A program made the translations under genes and the position numbers. Below are positions 19,860 to 30,229 of a stretch of DNA of 64,000 nt, piece after piece. Where the stretch lies: NCBI GenBank assembly GCA_020629835.1, contig JAHDCO010000006.1:1-64000 (forward strand), in the 5' to 3' direction. How positions within the stretch are numbered: position 1 is the stretch's first letter; the number at the start of each line of letters is the position of its first letter. A model generated the notes under the pieces. That model made no database searches and was not told the origin of the DNA. It worked only from the letters and a program-made list of their open reading frames with translations. The stretch is from Granulosicoccaceae bacterium. Lineage in GTDB: Bacteria; Pseudomonadota; Gammaproteobacteria; Granulosicoccales; Granulosicoccaceae.

Positions 19860-20621
19860 TTAAAACTGCCCGCCGTTTATCTCTAACGTCTGACCCGAGA
19901 TGTAACCGGACAGGGCATTACTGGCTAAAAATACAAATGCGGGGGCGCAGTCTTCAGCCGTGCCCAATCGCTGCAGCGGTATCTGCTGACGCGTTTTTTC
20001 TAACTTCTCAGCCGATGAATAACGTTCGTGGAAGTCGGTATGGATTACACCGGGTGACAGCGCATTTGCACGAATTTGATCAGGCGCCAGCTCGCGTGCC
20101 AGTGCTTTGGTGTATGTGGAGACGAAGGCTTTTGTTGCTGAATAAATGGATGAGCCCGGGCTACCACCGGTACTCGCTGAAATCGATACCGTATTCACAA
20201 TCGCAGCGGAACCCCGTCGGGTGGAACCCGCTTTCAGCAGTGGTATCAGCGCTCTTGTAATGCGCACCACCGCGTCTTGATTAAGCGACACAATGTGCTG
20301 GTATTCATTGTCGGTTAATGAATCGGCCGGAAAACGCCCCACCATGGTTCCTGCGTTGTTGATGAGCACATCCAGTGAATTGGTGTTGCTACACACGAAA
20401 TCAGCGAAGGCTTGCTGACCCTCGGCGGTTGTAAAGTCCGAAGTCATAGCCTTTACGTTGTCCGGCCAGCTCGTTTGATGCGCGGTACGCCCCTGATGCA
20501 GGATAACGTCGGCACCTAATTCGCTAAACAGCCGTGCAGCGCTTAAACCAATACCCGCACCCGCGCCCGTGATGGCGACGGTGCGGCCTTTAAAAAGCTC
20601 AGCACTGAATCCTGGGTTCAT
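19860..20621 (-). CDS. SDR family oxidoreductase
   Basis: VAITGAGAGIGLSAARL, NNAGTM, YSATKAFVSTYTKALA, SGQTLEINGGQF. Confidence 0.92.
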   Translation of the reverse strand: MNPGFSAELFKGRTVAITGAGAGIGLSAARLFSELGADVILHQGRTAHQTSWPDNVKAMTSDFTTAEGQQAFADFVCSNTNSLDVLINNAGTMVGRFPADSLTDNEYQHIVSLNQDAVVRITRALIPLLKAGSTRRGSAAIVNTVSISASTGGSPGSSIYSATKAFVSTYTKALARELAPDQIRANALSPGVIHTDFHERYSSAEKLEKTRQQIPLQRLGTAEDCAPAFVFLASNALSGYISGQTLEINGGQF

Positions 20622-20633
20622 AGGGGCTGACTA

Positions 20634-21083
20634 TTAGTTACTGGGGTACAGTATTTCTTGTCCGATAAAAATGGTGCTGCCGCTGATGCCGTTGATACGG
20701 CGCAGTTCACCTACGGATGTGTCGTACTGTGCAGCAATTTCTGAAAGCGAATCGCCAGAGCGCACGACATGAGTGAGTAACTGTGTTTCAGGTTGCGCAG
20801 GTTCGGTGGTTTCGACTGCAATCGTGGCAACCGCAGGCGCATCTTGAATTTCAACCACTTGCCCTGTGACAGGCGTTGTCGTGTCCTGAGTGGCTGCTGT
20901 CGTCACAGCGGTATCCAACACGGTGTCGTTGGTGTTCAGAGTAGTGGCAGTTTGTTCAACGCGTGTGTTCGCAAGTACGGTAGAGGTGTCTACATTGCGA
21001 GTGTTTTGATCCCAGCGGTATACGGCCACAGCGAGCAGAGAGCTTGATACGGCCAAAATGACGAGGTCCGATTTTGCTATCAC
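20634..21083 (-). CDS. LysM-domain membrane-anchored protein
   Basis: VRSGDSLSEIAAQYDTSVGELRRINGISGSTIFIGQEILYP; GTG 21083 start precedes a TM helix. Confidence 0.75.
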   Translation of the reverse strand: MIAKSDLVILAVSSSLLAVAVYRWDQNTRNVDTSTVLANTRVEQTATTLNTNDTVLDTAVTTAATQDTTTPVTGQVVEIQDAPAVATIAVETTEPAQPETQLLTHVVRSGDSLSEIAAQYDTSVGELRRINGISGSTIFIGQEILYPSN

Positions 21084-21392
21084 GTTCTTAAGATCCCTGC
21101 GGTGGCAATTCAATGGCGAATGATACCGCGACACACACCGCGGTTGGGCCGAAAAACGTAATGTGCCACACGCAATGGCATCAAGGCCACGGTATAAGTG
21201 CCTGATTTTCCGGATGAACCCACAAACTACTAGCTCTAGAGATAGGTGAACAGTCCACAAAATGGCGCCATTGTCTCCGATTACGGTGTGTGACAAACAA
21301 CATTGTAATTTTGGGGTGGCCGCGTGTTGACCAAGTTGCGGTAGTGCCTGAGGCGTGTCTTGTCGGTTTTGTGCCACAGAGCTAGCGGGTAG

Positions 21393-22604
21393 CTAGCCGT
21401 TCGACCGCGCTCGTTGTTTGGCAAATATCAGATGTACGGAGATACCCAGTGCGTAGCAACTCGCAAGGGTAACCACCAGTGCTACGGTGCCGCCGTTATT
21501 CACTGTCATCAGAAGTAGTGGGGTTCCAATCAAGTTGCCGAGGTTACCCGCTTGTGCCAGCGCGCCATACGCCAGTGCTTGATCGCTGGCGGTGTTGTTG
21601 AGTTGTGGGATGGTGGCGAAGCTGGCACCTTGAACTAAGCCCAGCGCACAAAAGAGTGCCACGGATAGTGACGGGCTGAACCCAAGAAAAGGCAACAGTA
21701 AAACCAACGCCATCGCCATAGCAAACCCTGTCAACACCACTTGAACGGCTGTGAATCGCCATAACAGCACGACACCCAATGTCATGGAGGCAACAATGCT
21801 GGCCAGCGGCATGGCCGTTGAGACTAAGGCTCGTTGTGTCGCGTCTACCAGGCTTGGCAACAGCGCCAGCAAAGCAACAAATGTAAACGTATAAAACAGC
21901 CAGCCCGCGGCGGGCGCTGCAATAAAGGGCGATGTCCACGCTTGTTTATGTCGTTGTAAAAAATGTTGCCATCCGGGTTGGGGTGCTGTTTCAGAAGGCA
22001 AGACTCTCTCAGTACTTTCAGCTAATGGTGTTTTTGGAACGAATAACACCACGAGTAAGGTGGCTAACGCGGTAATCATTCCATGTAGGAAGAATAACGA
22101 CCGTATGCCGTGGCTATGTACTAGCGGCAACGCAAGCCAGGCAGTCACGGCAAAAGACACACCAAAAAACGTACCCCAAAATGTCATCGCTGTGGCTCGA
22201 TACTTCGGTGTGTTGTACTGAGCAATCAGGGTAGGTGCGGCAATGACAATCGCCAGATGAGAAATGCCTTCTAGTATTCGAGTTATAAGTAGACTGTACA
22301 GTGGTTGACTAACGGCCTGGAGTAACGATACGCCACTGCCGATGACGAGCCCCATAACCAATGCTCTATAGGCGCCAAGTTTTCCTACAAAAATACCCGC
22401 CACCAAACCAAACACTGCCCCAACAAGACTGATCAGTGTGATCAATAAACCGGTTGTAGCTTCCGCTGTTGGGTATAACTGTTGAAGTTCAGGTAAGAAA
22501 AGACCCATCTTGGCGAACTGAGCCGCGGCACAGAGCCCGGCAAACCAGAGAATGAGGGTAATAAGGAAGCGGGTTGCCAAATGCATGCTGCTAGTGTGAC
22601 TCAA
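21393..22604 (-). CDS. MFS transporter
   Basis: Multi-TM ORF of 403 aa with MFS-type organisation. Confidence 0.75.
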   Translation of the reverse strand: MSHTSSMHLATRFLITLILWFAGLCAAAQFAKMGLFLPELQQLYPTAEATTGLLITLISLVGAVFGLVAGIFVGKLGAYRALVMGLVIGSGVSLLQAVSQPLYSLLITRILEGISHLAIVIAAPTLIAQYNTPKYRATAMTFWGTFFGVSFAVTAWLALPLVHSHGIRSLFFLHGMITALATLLVVLFVPKTPLAESTERVLPSETAPQPGWQHFLQRHKQAWTSPFIAAPAAGWLFYTFTFVALLALLPSLVDATQRALVSTAMPLASIVASMTLGVVLLWRFTAVQVVLTGFAMAMALVLLLPFLGFSPSLSVALFCALGLVQGASFATIPQLNNTASDQALAYGALAQAGNLGNLIGTPLLLMTVNNGGTVALVVTLASCYALGISVHLIFAKQRARSNG

Positions 22605-22790
22605 TCAAGTGACTTTGACCATGCAAAGGTATTATCGGTTTATGAATACTGGATGAATTAAGGAAACAATTAGGGCTTTTCTGATTAGAACCTGTGTGGA
22701 ACCGTTGTGGCGCTAAGCTGGCGCTTCGATGCCTTGCTTTGTGTAAAGGCATCTGCAATCAAGCACAACTATCAAACGTCAGGGACGCAA

Positions 22791-23864
22791 ATGCAAATGA
22801 AAGCAAAGGTTCGGATTTTCAGATCATCGGTACATCAGGCGTTAGGGCTCTTCAGTGTGACCCTACTCACCGTCGGATGCAGTGCCAATGGCAGTGTCGA
22901 GCAGATTGTCGAAAGCGACAATGTTGTCCCAGCACCTAATGGCGTGCTTGACCTTAGCCAATTTGAAGCTGATGCATTAACGAGTAGCGAGATCGTCGAT
23001 TGCGAGCTATCAGATGGCACAGAAACCCAATGCTATTTGCTTCGGACCAGTGGCTTACAGAAAGTGAGTGATAACATTGGGCCCTTTTGTCCCAGCACGA
23101 CATCGACAACTGCTGAAGATTCGGGTATCTGGCTGGACGGACAGTCTCTGTACGAAGCGGACGGAGATTTCTTTTTGAATTTACCGAATATCTATGGGGA
23201 TGATTACCCGAGCACAGCGTGGGCGGAATTTGCCGATGCACAGGGAACTATAAATGTCACCCAAACGTTGGAAGATTGCCAGGCCGCAGCGAACCCTAAC
23301 GTCGGTCCTGAGTACGCAGGCTTTTGTGTGCAGTGTGATTTGGCTGAATTAACTGCTGATTTAGAACTGGAATTTTTGATTCCAGTAACGCCCATAAACG
23401 CAGATCAACCTCAGTCTTTAAGCGCATCTGCAGGTATATCGCTAAATGGTTTCCAGATTGCGGCACAAGCCCCTGTGGATGCTATTTTGTCGGCGGTTAC
23501 CGTGGCACCCTTTGATGATTGTGGGGGGCATGTTAACCCCAACGACGGTTATCACTACCACGCGGCCACCGCTAGAGAAGGGTGCAACAGCGCAGGGATA
23601 GACGAAAATGGCCACCCTGAGTTAATGGGCTATGCCATGGATGGTTATGGAATTTACGGGCCGCTGCCGGCCGGAAGTGCAGAGGCCGGAAGTCTGGATG
23701 AATGCAACGGTTCTGACGATGCTGAACTTGGTTATCACTACCACGCAGGAAGCCCCGAGCTCAATCAACACATTGCGTGCTTCAAAGGTAAAGTGGTGGC
23801 TTCAAGTGCTGGACCCGGCGGCCCGCGTGGCCCACGCAGAGAACGCGGTGGCGACGAGGGTTAA
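22791..23864 (+). CDS. YHYH domain-containing putative lipoprotein
   Basis: Lipobox LLTVGC; DGYHYH and LGYHYH motifs; GYAMDGYGIYGP. Confidence 0.82.
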   Translation: MQMKAKVRIFRSSVHQALGLFSVTLLTVGCSANGSVEQIVESDNVVPAPNGVLDLSQFEADALTSSEIVDCELSDGTETQCYLLRTSGLQKVSDNIGPFCPSTTSTTAEDSGIWLDGQSLYEADGDFFLNLPNIYGDDYPSTAWAEFADAQGTINVTQTLEDCQAAANPNVGPEYAGFCVQCDLAELTADLELEFLIPVTPINADQPQSLSASAGISLNGFQIAAQAPVDAILSAVTVAPFDDCGGHVNPNDGYHYHAATAREGCNSAGIDENGHPELMGYAMDGYGIYGPLPAGSAEAGSLDECNGSDDAELGYHYHAGSPELNQHIACFKGKVVASSAGPGGPRGPRRERGGDEG

Positions 23865-23962
23865 ACTCGTTCGATCTTGATGCTTCGGGTTTCGTTAATG
23901 CAGTGACGGTGATAATCTGGGACGGTATCGTTACAGCGAACTTACCGAACCAGAGTCACCGC

Positions 23963-24574
23963 ATGAGCATTGAATTTTTACTGACCTCGTTAATCGTTGT
24001 TCTACTGCCAGGAACCGGTGTTATCTACACCCTAGCGGTGGGTTTGGGTCGAGGCTTTAAGGCGAGTGTCGCTGCTGCTGTGGGCTGCACTTTAGGTATT
24101 GTGCCCGCTGCACTTGCCAGCGTCCTAGGGCTGGCGGCCATTTTTCACGCCAGCGCGGTGGCCTTTCTTGCTGTGAAATATCTGGGTGTGCTGTACTTGT
24201 TTTATATGGCCTGGTCTATTTTAAAAGATGGTAGTTTGCTTCAGGTCGATCAAAACGTTGAAGAGCAGAGCTACGTAAAAACTGCTGTTCAAGGTACGTT
24301 ATTGAATGTGCTTAACCCTAAGCTCTCCGTGTTTTTCATGGCATTCCTACCTCAATTCGTACCGGTACATCAGGTGGGTTCGGTGCAGTACTTAATCAGC
24401 TTAGCGCTGGTGTTCATGCTCATGACGTTTGTCGTGTTTGTGGTCTACGGCGCATTTGCCGCAAAAGCCAGGCAGTACGTCATCGAATCCCCCACGGTGA
24501 TGGCGTGGTTAAGGCGCTTCTTTGCAGGAACCTTTGGTGCTCTGGGGCTAAAGCTTGCTTTAACCGACCGATAA
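23963..24574 (+). CDS. LysE family translocator
   Basis: LLPGTGVIYTLAVGLGRGFKASVAAAVGCTLG; NPKLSVFFMAFLPQF. Confidence 0.9.
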   Translation: MSIEFLLTSLIVVLLPGTGVIYTLAVGLGRGFKASVAAAVGCTLGIVPAALASVLGLAAIFHASAVAFLAVKYLGVLYLFYMAWSILKDGSLLQVDQNVEEQSYVKTAVQGTLLNVLNPKLSVFFMAFLPQFVPVHQVGSVQYLISLALVFMLMTFVVFVVYGAFAAKARQYVIESPTVMAWLRRFFAGTFGALGLKLALTDR

Positions 24575-24598
24575 ACTTAAGTTAACGCCGGGTGAGTT

Positions 24599-25432
24599 AT
24601 GCCAAAGGTTCTGACAAACCAACAGCTTAGAGATTACAACGAATACGGGTTTATATCCCCCATTGATGTAATGTCTGAAGATGAGGCGGCTACTTATAAA
24701 GACCGACTGGAAGAAGCGGAACAGAACCACCCAGAACACATACACGCAGAGAACCGCAATAACGCGCATTTGTCATTTATGTTTCTGGATGAACTGGCGC
24801 ATCACCCCATTGTGTTAGATGTGGTGGAAGACTTATTGGGCCCTCACTTTTCCCTGTGGGCCAGCGTTTTGTTTATCAAAGAACCCAATACCAAACACTA
24901 TGTCAGCTGGCATCAGGATGCCACGTATATGGGTATGAGCAATAATGATTTTTTATCGCCCTGGATTGCGCTTACCCCAAGTAATCTGGAGACAGGTTGC
25001 ATGAGCATGATTCCCGGTAGCCATAAGCAACACATCGTTGCCCATGAAGATACCTTTGCTGATGACAATATCCTTACACGAGGTCAGCGTGTGAACGATG
25101 TAGATGAATCCAAAGCTGAGCACTTGATTTTGAAGCCTGGGCAAATGTCGGTACATCACGCGGAAATCATCCATGGGTCGCAGCCCAATCGCAGTGATGA
25201 ACGTCGCATTGGTTTCACCTTGCAGTCTTACATGCGGCACGACGTAAAACAGCAAATCGCGCAAAATCAATGGATGCATTGCCGTGGTGATAAGCGTACC
25301 GATGATGACCTATTGGAACTTGAACGCCCCCGCTTCGATCTTGACCCCATTGCTCAGAAGGGGCGGGATGCGGCCAGTGCCAATTACGCCGACATTCTTT
25401 ACCACGGGGCGAAACAGCGCAGGGCTTATTAA
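24599..25432 (+). CDS. Phytanoyl-CoA dioxygenase (PhyH) family protein
   Basis: SWHQDATYMG (HxD) and MSVHHAEIIHGSQPNRSDERRIG. Confidence 0.85.
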   Translation: MPKVLTNQQLRDYNEYGFISPIDVMSEDEAATYKDRLEEAEQNHPEHIHAENRNNAHLSFMFLDELAHHPIVLDVVEDLLGPHFSLWASVLFIKEPNTKHYVSWHQDATYMGMSNNDFLSPWIALTPSNLETGCMSMIPGSHKQHIVAHEDTFADDNILTRGQRVNDVDESKAEHLILKPGQMSVHHAEIIHGSQPNRSDERRIGFTLQSYMRHDVKQQIAQNQWMHCRGDKRTDDDLLELERPRFDLDPIAQKGRDAASANYADILYHGAKQRRAY

Positions 25433-25602
25433 GCCATAGTCATCGTGTGAGCCACTTGGCGACAACGAAATGCTGTCTGGTTATTTTTGGTATAGCGCTT
25501 ACCGTTGAGCGCTGGGCGTGCATCGTAGTGCTTGAAGCGCAGTAGCCCTTGCTTTAGTGTGGGTATCCCTGCACCACCGGCTTCATTACTATAGGTTCTC
25601 TC

Positions 25603-27159
25603 ATGTCCCAACCCGGGTTTCACACAGCTGGAACGTCACAGCCGGATGTTCCCAGTACCGTGGGTTCTGCCAGCAACGACGATGCGCTGGACTCATTGCT
25701 GAAGTCTGCTGCTGTGCTGGTGGTGGATGATGAGCCGGGTATGCGCAATTTCCTGAAACGCGCATTAGAAAAACGCTGCGCGTTGTTGGAAGTTGCTGGC
25801 AGCGCCGAAGAAGCCGAAGCGTTACGTTTGCGGATCCACTTTGATCTGCTGTTGGTTGATATCAAGTTGCCGGGTATATCCGGGCTTGAGTGGCTGGGTC
25901 AGCTGCGTGAGCGCGGTGTGCGAACACACGTTATCTACATGACGGCCTTTGCCGACCTTGAAATGGCGGTCAACGCATTACGTAATGGCGCTGACGATTT
26001 CGTTATGAAGCCGTTTCGTGCGGAGCAGATATTTTTGTCTATCCAACGTTCGCTGGGGCGACAACAAATCTTGCGTGAGAATTCGTTGTTGCGGTTTCAG
26101 CTGCAGCATGTGAAGCAAGACACCGGCGTTGTGGGTGAAAGTCAACCCATCAAAGATACGTTGGCACTGGCGCAGCGTGTGGCGCCGACGCAAACCACCG
26201 TACTTATTCAAGGTGAAACGGGTACCGGGAAAGAACTGATCGCCCGAACCATTCACGCGTCTAGTCAACGAAGCGGTGGGTTTGTAGCCATAAATTGTGG
26301 CACCATCGCACCCGACTTATTTGAAAGCGAACTTTTTGGACATATCAAGGGGGCGTTCACCGGTGCCATGCAAGCCCGTGATGGGTTACTGTTTCACGCG
26401 GATAAAGGCACCTTGTTCCTTGATGAGATCGGTGAACTGCCTGCGGCGATGCAGGCAAAGCTGTTGCGCTTTTTAGAAGAACGCGTGATCCGCCCGGTCG
26501 GTTCGGAAAGAGAAGTGCCGGTTGATGTGCGCATTGTTGCAGCCACCAATCGTGACTTAGGGGAATTGGCTGAGGCGGGCCGTTTTCGGCAGGATTTGTT
26601 TTTTCGACTGCATGTTTTATTGATACAAGTACCACCACTGCGTCAGCGGATGGAAGACGTCGAGTTACTCATTGCGCATTTTATGAAGCACTTATCTGCT
26701 GAGATGCGGCTGGCGCCGATCGAGTTCATGCACACTGATCGGCAGAAACTAAAAAATTATCACTGGCCCGGCAACGTGCGGGAATTAAGAAATTTGGTTG
26801 AGCGTACTTTGCTACTGGGTGGCTTGCCCGCCGATAGTCTGAATCACCTGCCAGTGGACAGCTCAAACGAGGTCGGCAACGCAAGTTCAACGGGCCAAGC
26901 TCCTGCGGTTGAACGCGGGTTCCCGAACGATTGGCCTATGGCAAAAGTGGAACGTGAGCACATTGAATCGGTGTTGGCATCGGTGAACTACAACAAGTCT
27001 GCGGCGGCCCGGCTGTTGTGTGTGTCTCGTAAAACCTTAGAACGAAAAGTGCAGCTGTGGTCATCGGATACGACCGCTGATGACGTGGCGAACAACCCTC
27101 CGGGTGAAGAAGTAAGCGCATCGGTTGGGGATACTAGCGACCCAGTGAACCCGGGCTAA
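25603..27159 (+). CDS. Sigma-54-dependent (NtrC-type) response regulator
   Basis: REC (VVDDEPGMRNF, LLLVDIKLPG), AAA+ GETGTGKE, GAFTGA, Fis-type HTH at C-terminus. Confidence 0.94.
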   Translation: MSQPGFHTAGTSQPDVPSTVGSASNDDALDSLLKSAAVLVVDDEPGMRNFLKRALEKRCALLEVAGSAEEAEALRLRIHFDLLLVDIKLPGISGLEWLGQLRERGVRTHVIYMTAFADLEMAVNALRNGADDFVMKPFRAEQIFLSIQRSLGRQQILRENSLLRFQLQHVKQDTGVVGESQPIKDTLALAQRVAPTQTTVLIQGETGTGKELIARTIHASSQRSGGFVAINCGTIAPDLFESELFGHIKGAFTGAMQARDGLLFHADKGTLFLDEIGELPAAMQAKLLRFLEERVIRPVGSEREVPVDVRIVAATNRDLGELAEAGRFRQDLFFRLHVLLIQVPPLRQRMEDVELLIAHFMKHLSAEMRLAPIEFMHTDRQKLKNYHWPGNVRELRNLVERTLLLGGLPADSLNHLPVDSSNEVGNASSTGQAPAVERGFPNDWPMAKVEREHIESVLASVNYNKSAAARLLCVSRKTLERKVQLWSSDTTADDVANNPPGEEVSASVGDTSDPVNPG

Positions 27160-27161
27160 GC

Positions 27162-29297
27162 GTGGCGCAGGCTTACCACATACAGTCCCGGTGGTTCAGT
27201 AGTTTACGTTATCGGTTATTGACGCTGGCTTTGGTGCCGTTGCTATTGCTTGCGGTGACGGTGGTGGTGTTCGCCGCTCAGTGGACAACGAACTTCACTT
27301 ACGAACAGCTCTTTACCAAAGTTAATACTGACCTTCGTGTCGCACACGATAGCTTCCAACGCATTCAAAGCGAACAGGAAGAGACCATACTGACGTTGGC
27401 CTCTAGCAAAGAGATTGTTAGCTACTGGCAAAACCCAACTGAGCTGGTTAAATGGGTTGACGTGCAGCGCGAACTGAATGAGTACAACTACCTGATATTG
27501 CTGAGCCAGGACGGCGAACAACGCTTAGGTCAGGGCGGATGGTTACCGCACACCATGCACGCTTCGCCGTTGACCCAGAGTGCACTGAGCAATGGCGTCA
27601 CGCCCGGGGGTGGTACCGGCATAGAAATCGTACCGGTGGAAGTCTGGCTGAGTAATGGGTTGCTTGAACCAGGCAAAGTGGTGTTTCCACTCATAGACAC
27701 ACCGCGTGCCGCACCGTCGGATCGTTCAGCCGAAGATCGCGCCATGTTGATACGCTCTGTGCATGCCGTCATTGATGAGAATGGTGACCGCATAGCGTTG
27801 TTGGAAGGCGGGCGGCTACTTAATCGAGATTTTGATTTTGTGGATCGCATACGCGACCTAGTCTATGGCCCGGGGAGCTTAGCGCCAGGAAGTCTGGGAA
27901 CGGTAACTGTATTTTTGGATGATGTACGAATTACCACAAACGTACCGTCCTCCGATGCTACACGTGCGTTAGGAACACGCGTATCAGAGGAAGTGCGCAA
28001 CACCGTTTTGCAGTTAGGGGAACAGTGGATAGATCGTGCGTTCGTGGTAAATGACTGGTACATCTCGGCGTACGAACCCATCATTGATGTGAACGACGAA
28101 CGCGTCGGTATGTTGTATGCCGGTTACTTAGAGAAGCCTTTTCGACAGGAGTTGTTTAACGCCATCGCGGTGTTATCTGCCCTGGTGTTGGCCGGTTGTT
28201 TATTTGCGATTTGTGCAGCCATGTTAGGTGCGCGTTCCATCTTTCGTCCCATTGAGCGATTAACGTCGGTTGTTAGAGCAACTGCGGCTGGGAAAAGTAC
28301 GCGGGTCGGGGCTGTAGAATCGGTGGACGAAATTGGTGAATTGGCCGCGCAGTTCGATGGCATGCTGGATACACTGGAAGTGCAGCGGCGCAAGATAGAA
28401 CAAGGGGCGCAGCTACTAGAAGATAAGGTGCAGCTACGCACGACTGAGCTGCGACAACAAAACCAGCGCTTAACGGATTCGTTAACGCTGCTAAAGCAAA
28501 CCCGTCAGCAACTTGAAACGGCCGAAAGACTGGCAGCACTGGGTGAACTCACGGCGGGGGTAGCCCATGAGATTAATAATCCGACCGCTGTCATCCTGGG
28601 CAACATGGATATCCTGATTTCAGAGATCGGTGAAGACCGGGAAGATGTGGCTACTGAAATCGATTTAATCATTCAACAGGTTTATCGCATACGCTCAATC
28701 ACCCACCGGCTGGTGCAGTACTCACGTTCGGAGAACGACCAACTCTCGCCATCGGCACAAACGGTGTCGTTGCCTGATCTCGTATCCAATACCGTGCGGC
28801 TGATTCAACACGATTTTCTGGACGATTCACTGGTTATCACAGAGCAACACGATTGCACGCAAGACGCACTGGTAGACCCTGATGAAATGCAACAGGTATT
28901 GGTGAACCTGGTTCGAAATGCGGTTGAAGCCATCAATCAAACGTCAGTCAAAGGGCGGATTGTTATCGCAACAAAAGACCTGGACGATAAAGAAGTGTGC
29001 ATTGAAGTCACCGATAACGGCGCGGGTATCGAACCCACGCATATCGCTCGACTCTTCGATCCGTTTTTCACCTCTGGTAAAGAGTTGGGTACCGGCTTGG
29101 GATTGTCAGTGAGCTTTGGCATCGTTAGAAGGCACGGTGGGCGCATTGATGTAACTTCCACATTAGGTGCTGGTTCAACCTTTACGGTCGTATTGCCTGT
29201 GGCGGCCAGCGCTCCGTATGTGGCGTCAAATAGTCCAAGCGTTAAAGCGGCACCCATTTTCGACACCGAAGACGTGCTGTCTGAATTTAAACGCTAA
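27162..29297 (+). CDS. Sensor histidine kinase with periplasmic sensor and HAMP
   Basis: N-terminal TM, extracytoplasmic domain, HAMP, H-box ELTAGVAHEINNPTAVI, HATPase GTGLGLSVSFGIVRRHGG. Confidence 0.92.
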   Translation: MAQAYHIQSRWFSSLRYRLLTLALVPLLLLAVTVVVFAAQWTTNFTYEQLFTKVNTDLRVAHDSFQRIQSEQEETILTLASSKEIVSYWQNPTELVKWVDVQRELNEYNYLILLSQDGEQRLGQGGWLPHTMHASPLTQSALSNGVTPGGGTGIEIVPVEVWLSNGLLEPGKVVFPLIDTPRAAPSDRSAEDRAMLIRSVHAVIDENGDRIALLEGGRLLNRDFDFVDRIRDLVYGPGSLAPGSLGTVTVFLDDVRITTNVPSSDATRALGTRVSEEVRNTVLQLGEQWIDRAFVVNDWYISAYEPIIDVNDERVGMLYAGYLEKPFRQELFNAIAVLSALVLAGCLFAICAAMLGARSIFRPIERLTSVVRATAAGKSTRVGAVESVDEIGELAAQFDGMLDTLEVQRRKIEQGAQLLEDKVQLRTTELRQQNQRLTDSLTLLKQTRQQLETAERLAALGELTAGVAHEINNPTAVILGNMDILISEIGEDREDVATEIDLIIQQVYRIRSITHRLVQYSRSENDQLSPSAQTVSLPDLVSNTVRLIQHDFLDDSLVITEQHDCTQDALVDPDEMQQVLVNLVRNAVEAINQTSVKGRIVIATKDLDDKEVCIEVTDNGAGIEPTHIARLFDPFFTSGKELGTGLGLSVSFGIVRRHGGRIDVTSTLGAGSTFTVVLPVAASAPYVASNSPSVKAAPIFDTEDVLSEFKR

Positions 29298-30223
29298 GCG
29301 TTGAGCGGAATGACTTGAGGGGACAGGTTAATCTGGTAGCCGTCCTGTTCGGTCAAACGATCATCGGTGCCCAGACTTCTTATGCGTACAATCAGTTCCT
29401 GAACCAGCGTTCGAAAATAGGTTCGCTGCGGCATGACTAAATCCAATGCGACGGTGGCGATGGGGACGTAATGCAAGCCAAAATCTCGTGCGGTACTTTG
29501 AACACCGCAACAGATGTCAGCTAGGCTTGTGTTAACCGCCGCGACCGCAGCGCGTTCGCTACTGTAGGTTCCCCCTGCAGTGAAAGTGCTTAGCGACACT
29601 TGATGTACCGCACAAAGGTCTTCCAGCAGTCGCTCGGCTCCTGAATCATCGTGGCGCATCGCCCAGCGAAGCGAGGAGGCCTGGATAAGGGATGTGGGGT
29701 TGTTCCAGCACTGCGTTTTGAACGAGTCACTAAAATCATGACGCAGGATGAATCCTTGACTGCGCTGCAAGCAGCGAACAATGACCCACTGGTTATGGTG
29801 CTGATAGCCACGCAATAAACCCAGATGCCTGCGAGCGCTGGGTTCTGCTTCACCCCAGTTGATAAAGCAGGCGTCAACACGTCCTTGGTCCAACATTTTT
29901 AAACCGTGCCGCGTTCCGTTAGGGCTGTAACTTATTAACGCATCACGTTGCCATTCAATGGCGGCCTCAGAGCAAATGTTTCTGACTAATCGATCGTCAC
30001 TACCGGCCAGTAGTAATCGATCGTTCATTACCCCGCCATGGCTGTTTTCAATGAGCCACGTGTCAATCAGTGTCCGCGGGAAAATCCACTTACCCGTGAC
30101 CTTAGTACCGGGTAAGGCACCGTCTCCGGCTAACTGATACACCTTCTTTTCATTAATGTTTAACAGCTCGGCGAGTTCTTGAACGTTCAGGAACGGCTTG
30201 GTTATTTGCTCGAAGGTGCTCAT
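29294..30223 (-). CDS. HTH (excisionase/MerR-like) regulator fused to PBP-like substrate-binding domain
   Basis: FLNVQELAELLNINEKKVYQLAGDGALPGTKVTGKWIFPRTLIDTWL followed by a PBP_like C-terminal half; next to fdhD. Confidence 0.72.
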   Translation of the reverse strand: MSTFEQITKPFLNVQELAELLNINEKKVYQLAGDGALPGTKVTGKWIFPRTLIDTWLIENSHGGVMNDRLLLAGSDDRLVRNICSEAAIEWQRDALISYSPNGTRHGLKMLDQGRVDACFINWGEAEPSARRHLGLLRGYQHHNQWVIVRCLQRSQGFILRHDFSDSFKTQCWNNPTSLIQASSLRWAMRHDDSGAERLLEDLCAVHQVSLSTFTAGGTYSSERAAVAAVNTSLADICCGVQSTARDFGLHYVPIATVALDLVMPQRTYFRTLVQELIVRIRSLGTDDRLTEQDGYQINLSPQVIPLNA

Positions 30224-30229
30224 AGCGAA

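Noticed and set aside
21381-21397. GCTAGC-gggta-GCTAGC inverted repeat at an MFS gene stop
   Set aside because: Only 6-bp arms and no T-run; too weak to call a terminator.
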